Assembly (NCBI GenBank): GCA_025667525.1
Contig: CM046882.1
Location: 212,582,592 to 212,646,591 of the forward strand
Length of the DNA stretch: 64,000 nt
From: Glebionis coronaria
Lineage: Eukaryota > Streptophyta > Magnoliopsida > Asterales > Asteraceae
Direction of reading: 5' to 3'
In this document: piece after piece, positions 59,767 through 64,000 of the stretch
Layout: each line of letters begins with the position of its first letter
Numbering within the stretch: the first letter of the stretch is position 1
Made by a program: the position numbers and the translations under genes
Notes under the pieces: generated by a model
Told to the model about the DNA's origin: nothing
Seen by the model: only the letters and a program-made list of their open reading frames with translations
The model's database searches: none

Positions 59767-61329
59767 GGTTTTATCGAAGAAAAAGACTCAAGACGAAGTC
59801 TATTGTCCAAGAGATGCAAAAGATTTGAATTCATTGTGCCTATTTGAAGATTTATCGAAGAAAAGAGCCAAAGATGGAAGATTCATATATGTCGAAGAAC
59901 TCGAGTCTATTAAACAAAAGATTATGAGACGAGTTGGAATTATTCACCGACACTTCTCAAAATCCAAAGTCGGAAACGTTTATTTAAAGAAACGTAAAGA
60001 CTAAAGAAGAAAGAAGAAAAGAAGCCCAAAAACAAAGCCCATTCACAAAGCCCACAAGACACGCCTATATATAGGACTTCACTTCACCATTTTGGGGGAG
60101 TTAGTCTTTAGTTAGTTTTAGTTTTTTCATTTTCTCTAGTTTTAGAGAGAGAAAGTTCTCAACTTTCTCTCACTAAGTTTTCATCTTTCTTTCTTTTAAT
60201 CTTTCAAGATTTAACTTTTGTATTGTTGATTTCATTAATCAAGTTTGAAGTTTAAGCTTTTAATCTTTAATCTCCTTCTACCTTTCTTTGATTTTAGATT
60301 AACTTTGGTGCGAAATTCATTAAATCCGTGTTGATCTTGATGTTTTTGTGCTTAAGAAGTTAATCTTTTTGTTCCTACATAAGCTTTCATTCGATTAAGC
60401 TTTAAGATTCTTGTGCTTATTGGCTTATTTTTATGTTTAGCTTATTTACTTTTTAAAAGTTTTCTTAAAAAGTTTATCTTTTTATTGTTTGATTTAAAAG
60501 TTTGCTTATTTGAAGTTTAGATAGGTTGTTATTTGAGCTTATTGAGTCCGATTCATTTTAGATTCGTCCTAGTCTTGGTGATTAGCTTATTCCCATAGCT
60601 TATTGCCTTGCTTAAGTCTCGGATCAAAAGGATAAATCGGAAAGGGTAAAACCCTTTTCCGATTTGGTATTTCAATTACACCCCCTATATTCCGATCGTC
60701 AAGATCGGAAAAGGGTTTTGGGTTCTTTCCGACCACCCCCACATTTATTCCGATCGTCTGATCGGATTGGGGTTTATGATTCCGACGGGACCTTGTTGGT
60801 TATTCCGATCTGGGTCTTTATTTAAACATTCCGATTATACTTGTTTTTTATGATTCCGATTTGAATTCCTTTACCATATTCCGATTAGTCTTCTTGTTGT
60901 TATTCCGATCAAGCTTTCCGACAACAACATTCCGACGAGGGCTTTGTTAACATTCCGATCTGGATCCATTGGTTATTATTCCGATTGTGGTATTTTCCAA
61001 CATTCCGATCACTCACTTTTAGTACATTCCGACTGGATGAGTTCATGTTTTTACAAAGTTTTCAAGTGTTAGTTTTATTAAGTGTTCAAGTATTTTTCCA
61101 ATCTTGCCTTTAAGTTTTCAAGCATTTACTTTTAACTAGTTGTTTTAGTTTAATCTTTAAAGCTTTAATTTTACTCTTCGACACTTACTTATTTGTTATT
61201 AGTTTAAAATAGATAAACAAACCAACACCTTTTTATTAACCAAGAACAAATCATTCCACTTAGAACCGTGATCAATTCGAGGAGATTCCGAGAGACTTAA
61301 TCTGAACCCCAATGAAAACACTTGTATCA
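59767..61329 (+). repeat. 3' LTR of the Athila duplicate, second part
   Basis: Resumes with the duplicated GGTTT, then TATCGAAGAAAAAGACTC, and continues to CTTGTATCA at 61,329. Together with 49,188-49,354 it makes a 1,725-bp LTR once the extra GGTTT is discounted. Contains the TTCCGA array. Confidence 0.95.
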
Positions 61330-61334
61330 GTTCA
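61330..61334. repeat. Right target duplication of Athila-1, duplicated copy (GTTCA)
   Basis: Same GTTCA plus the same downstream flank as at 31,410, showing that this element end was duplicated together with its surroundings. Confidence 0.9.
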
Positions 61335-61422
61335 TATAAACACATACAGATAGATAAATACATATGCCTCAAAAAATTGATAGTTCAACAGTGACAAGAA
61401 AAAAAGGAATTTGAAATCTGAC

Positions 61423-61641
61423 CGTTGAGGCTCATAAATCTGGGTGTAAGAAGACATTTAAGAATATAAGCATCATTAGCTTGTAGCTTGAGAGGTGGCT
61501 CAAAGTTGGTCAAGGTCTGTAACACAAAATGAACATGATCGGCATGCTTATCGAGTATCTCAATGATCTTTTCAATAGGTGTATGGATTTGCGCTTTAGA
61601 AAGGAATATTGGATTATTTGCAACTTCAAGTTTCAATATTT
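61423..61641 (-). pseudogene. Unidentified exon-like fragment, duplicate
   Basis: Second copy of the fragment at 31,503-31,721 with the same open frame (KIIEILDKHADHVHFVLQTL) and splice-like borders. Confidence 0.4.
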
Positions 61642-62374
61642 CTGCTTTTATTGTTTAAGATTTGAATTAAGCAAATTATGCTTCTGACTATCCATTAAGC
61701 TGGTCACAATAACAACCTAAGATTACATCAATGATCATGTTTGAAATTTTAATTCACTTTTTAGTTACAATTAAAACATGAAACATATATAACATAAGTA
61801 AATTAATTAAATTACGTACAACTTCTATCTTAATTGCATATTGTAGCAACGTCAAAACTGATGTGTCTTTAATCTCTGTCACATGTCAATAACCATCTCA
61901 TCCCTTAGTTTCTGAGAGCAATAACACTTTTGAGTAAGAATGTTAATGTGCTTATTTCATAGTTAATGCTAGATATCAGTTAACTTAATTGTAAGACACT
62001 CAATTATCATGGGAATCCATATGCTGAAAGGCTGATTTTTGCTTTGACTTAAATCATGATGTTTTTGTACCTGTTACACGTATCTATGCTCACAATTACA
62101 AACAAAGACAACAAAATGGAATTCTGATGCCAACTCTCCCCACCTTGTATGCTGTCTATTAATCCAATTGGTCATTTTATTTCAGATAGGTTATAGCTCC
62201 AAAAGGTGAAATTAAAAAGAAAACATATATAAAGGAAATGGGTTGAAAGCCTATGGCAGTATAGACAAATATAATTCTAATCATCGTATGGTGGTGGTGT
62301 TAAATTAGAAATCGCAATGAAGACATATACCTGAAGTAAACTTTACAAATGGAGTTTTAAAGTTGGTTAAGTAC

Positions 62375-62454
62375 CTGTCCAACAAAACGATCTATAGTTT
62401 CTTCGTTACAATTCAGGACAGCCTCAAGTGAGGACACATCTTCATTACAGGAAT
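62375..62454 (-). pseudogene. Unidentified 80-bp exon-like fragment, duplicate
   Basis: Second copy of 32,455-32,534, identical in the coding stretch and with the same splice sites. Other sequence between 61,642 and 63,141 shows no clear exon. Confidence 0.35.
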
Positions 62455-63141
62455 CTGTAAATCACCCTGCTGATCCTTAAACATCACCAAAATTACTCCC
62501 ACCAATCAGTTACCCCAACATTTATGCCAAAATAACTTGCATGTAGCTACAACTGCAAACTGCCTGAGAAATAAACGTTGTTGAGTTCATGATTGATTCA
62601 AAAACCAAAGAGGAACCTTTAAAGTAAGAATACCAACATATGGATGTGGAGTGTATACACGTGATAAAATTTTTGTTGGAGTCATAATTTAAGCCATTCA
62701 AAAGCGTTGTAACCACACCTGTATCAATCTGGGAACTTACTTTTAGCCATTCAAAATTGCTGTAACAGATTTCTTCACATTCTTGGCTTCTGATGCATAG
62801 AGCTTATTAATTAACATCAGGAATTTTGGATTTCTCAAATGAGGTTTTCTAAGATGCTTCCGCATGCTTTAGTTGCTGTCGTAACTCGTCTTCCCAATTT
62901 ATGCTCGTCAAGAGAATAATTTAGACTCTGAACATGATCTCAAGTATTGTACTCGAGGTCTAGCCTAAAAGGAGTCCCTATCATTTTTACCGATACCCTC
63001 ATCAAATTAGTAGATAATCTGCTTAGGACATATTAAAAAATGGAGAAACAACAATAAAAGCTGCTCTATGTGTTATTCTGTATGTTGAGTAGAGATTTGA
63101 TACTGATTTGTACATGTAGTTGTGTTGCTTGTAGAATAGTT

Positions 63142-63564
63142 ATCTTTCTGGATGGTGATGATATCAACATCCATGTTGAAGATGGAGTGAATGATGTTGT
63201 TGACGTTTGAGTAGCACATGTGAATATGGATCTGGGTGGAGTCTTAGACGCCAAGGTTGGTGATTCTGAAAGAGTTAACAGCCCAGTCCAAGTAGAAAGC
63301 ATGCTCGACCTTCCTTAGTGGCAAACCTTCTGTCCACGCAACCTTGTCGATCTAGATAACTGTGATTCTAGCCATTTCAAGATCCTCCCTGACTTCATCC
63401 TTCATAGCTAAAGCAATCTGGTAGCAATTTTCAGACCTGGGCTGGTCGTTACGGACAAAGGAACAGTTGAGGATGATGACTGGACCAGTAAGCATACCCT
63501 TCATGGGGCTCTTAGTCATCTCTTGAGCCATTGCGGACCAGAAGACGGTCGTTTTGTCGTTGTT
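63142..63564 (-). pseudogene. Methionine synthase (MetE) exon fragment, duplicate
   Basis: Same piece as 33,222-33,643. It has one extra base near 63,395 that keeps the frame through MKDEV, where the first copy has shifted, so the first copy lost a base after duplication. The two internal stops are shared and older. 63,565-64,000 repeats 33,644-34,079 and shows no other gene. Confidence 0.88.
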
Positions 63565-64000
63565 GAGTGGATTTGTGGGTTCATGAAATCAAAAGTCGTG
63601 GACTTGATTGATAAATTAGTGATTTTGACAGAAACTCGTATAGAAAATGTATCGAGCGGGTACATTAGAGATTTTGGTCAATTAGAAATCTTCGTCAATT
63701 AGAGATTTTGTTTGTTGAAAACAATACAATATTTGACAGAATAAAGAATATCAATTCTTCGACAAAAGGGTTTAGACATGATGAATAGTACCAATCTCTT
63801 GTCGTGTTGACATTGGTTATAATCGCTTCACATGTAAACCGGACTCACTATGAAGTCGGAAATGTGTCGGACTATATTGTTCAGGTTCTGGGATATTTGG
63901 TTATAGGTAGGAGTGCGTTAATAGTGATGCAGATACTTGCAAGTCTGCAACATGAACATCTATTATTGTAAAGGGTTTTTTTGTTGGTTCTTTGTCTCTG

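Larger units (their letters stand above)
41493..61329 (+). mobile_element. Athila-1 duplicate, lacking 5' LTR and primer site
   Basis: This is not a separate insertion. It starts in the leader 146 bases downstream of where the 5' LTR would end, and its 3' flank (GTTCATATAAACACATAC) is the same host flank as that of Athila-1. The internal region and 3' LTR are present, with Athila-2 inserted in the LTR. Without a 5' LTR it has no promoter of its own. Confidence 0.92.
41493..64000. repeat. Segmental duplication, second copy (interrupted by Athila-2)
   Basis: Near-identical repeat of 21,990-34,079 in direct orientation, interrupted once by the 10.4-kb Athila-2 insertion and its 5-bp duplication. 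The left junction lies in AATC|AAAAAAAATTT, with only an A-run shared with the parental sequence. The right end is beyond the window. Differences from the first copy are scattered substitutions and a few single-base indels, for example one base near 63,395. Confidence 0.92.

Noticed and set aside
41493..61329. Second independent Athila insertion
   Set aside because: It shares the exact flank and target duplication end of Athila-1 and begins mid-leader, so it is part of a segmental duplication.

Overview
The window is repeat-dominated nuclear DNA of a flowering plant, most likely a eudicot; I cannot name the species. The evidence is Athila- and Tat-type Ty3/gypsy retrotransposons, a FAR1/MULE transposase relative with plant-style introns, plant methionine synthase (MetE) exon sequence, high AT content and abundant (TA)n. 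I found no gene that looks intact and expressed as a host function; nearly everything is mobile DNA or broken gene pieces.

Layout. 1-1,000: AT-rich DNA with a duplicated ~130-bp segment. 1,612-4,698 (-): a decayed FAR1/MULE transposase gene whose introns and flanks are full of the palindrome ATCATATATGAT. 4,735-5,085: an array of AATAAGCTTATT-type palindromes. 5,388-6,150 and 16,636-17,316: two foldback elements of one family, the first packed with the same ATCATATATGAT palindrome. 6,150-9,350: AT-rich DNA with a promoter-like patch, a GC-rich hairpin island and short tandem repeats. 9,351-10,030: a small inverted-repeat unit between mirrored TA/GA tracts. 10,041-16,149: two tandem copies (2.9 and 3.2 kb) of a non-coding inverted-repeat element filled with a degenerate ~45-bp satellite. 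16,313: a possible Helitron 3' end, reading leftwards.

17.9-20.1 kb plus 31.4-35.1 kb once formed one continuous stretch. It carries exon-like fragments of several unrelated genes, all on the minus strand (including a MetE exon and a possible RPA-type OB-fold piece), which suggests a gene-capturing transposon. This stretch was split by a complete Athila element (20,124-31,409; 5-bp target duplication GTTCA; two 1,725-bp LTRs; tRNA-Asp-type primer site). A Tat-lineage element (35,084 to about 40,520) with dual RNase H lies to the right and has lost its 3' end.

From 41,493 onward the window repeats itself. Sequence from 21,990 to at least 34,079 recurs at 41,493-64,000 at a constant offset of 19,503 bp, which makes it a ~19.5-kb tandem duplication. 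The second copy was then hit by a third, younger Athila element in minus orientation (49,355-59,766; target duplication GGTTT; two 2,176-bp LTRs that look identical). That element keeps a 1,478-codon gag-pol frame and a 384-codon integrase frame, separated only by two stop codons. The nesting gives a relative order: gene-fragment carrier, Athila-1 insertion, duplication, Athila-2 insertion.

The coding parts are retrotransposon machinery: gag forms the particle, the protease matures it, reverse transcriptase/RNase H copies RNA to DNA, and integrase inserts it. Every element here carries at least one lesion, so any movement would depend on proteins supplied in trans.
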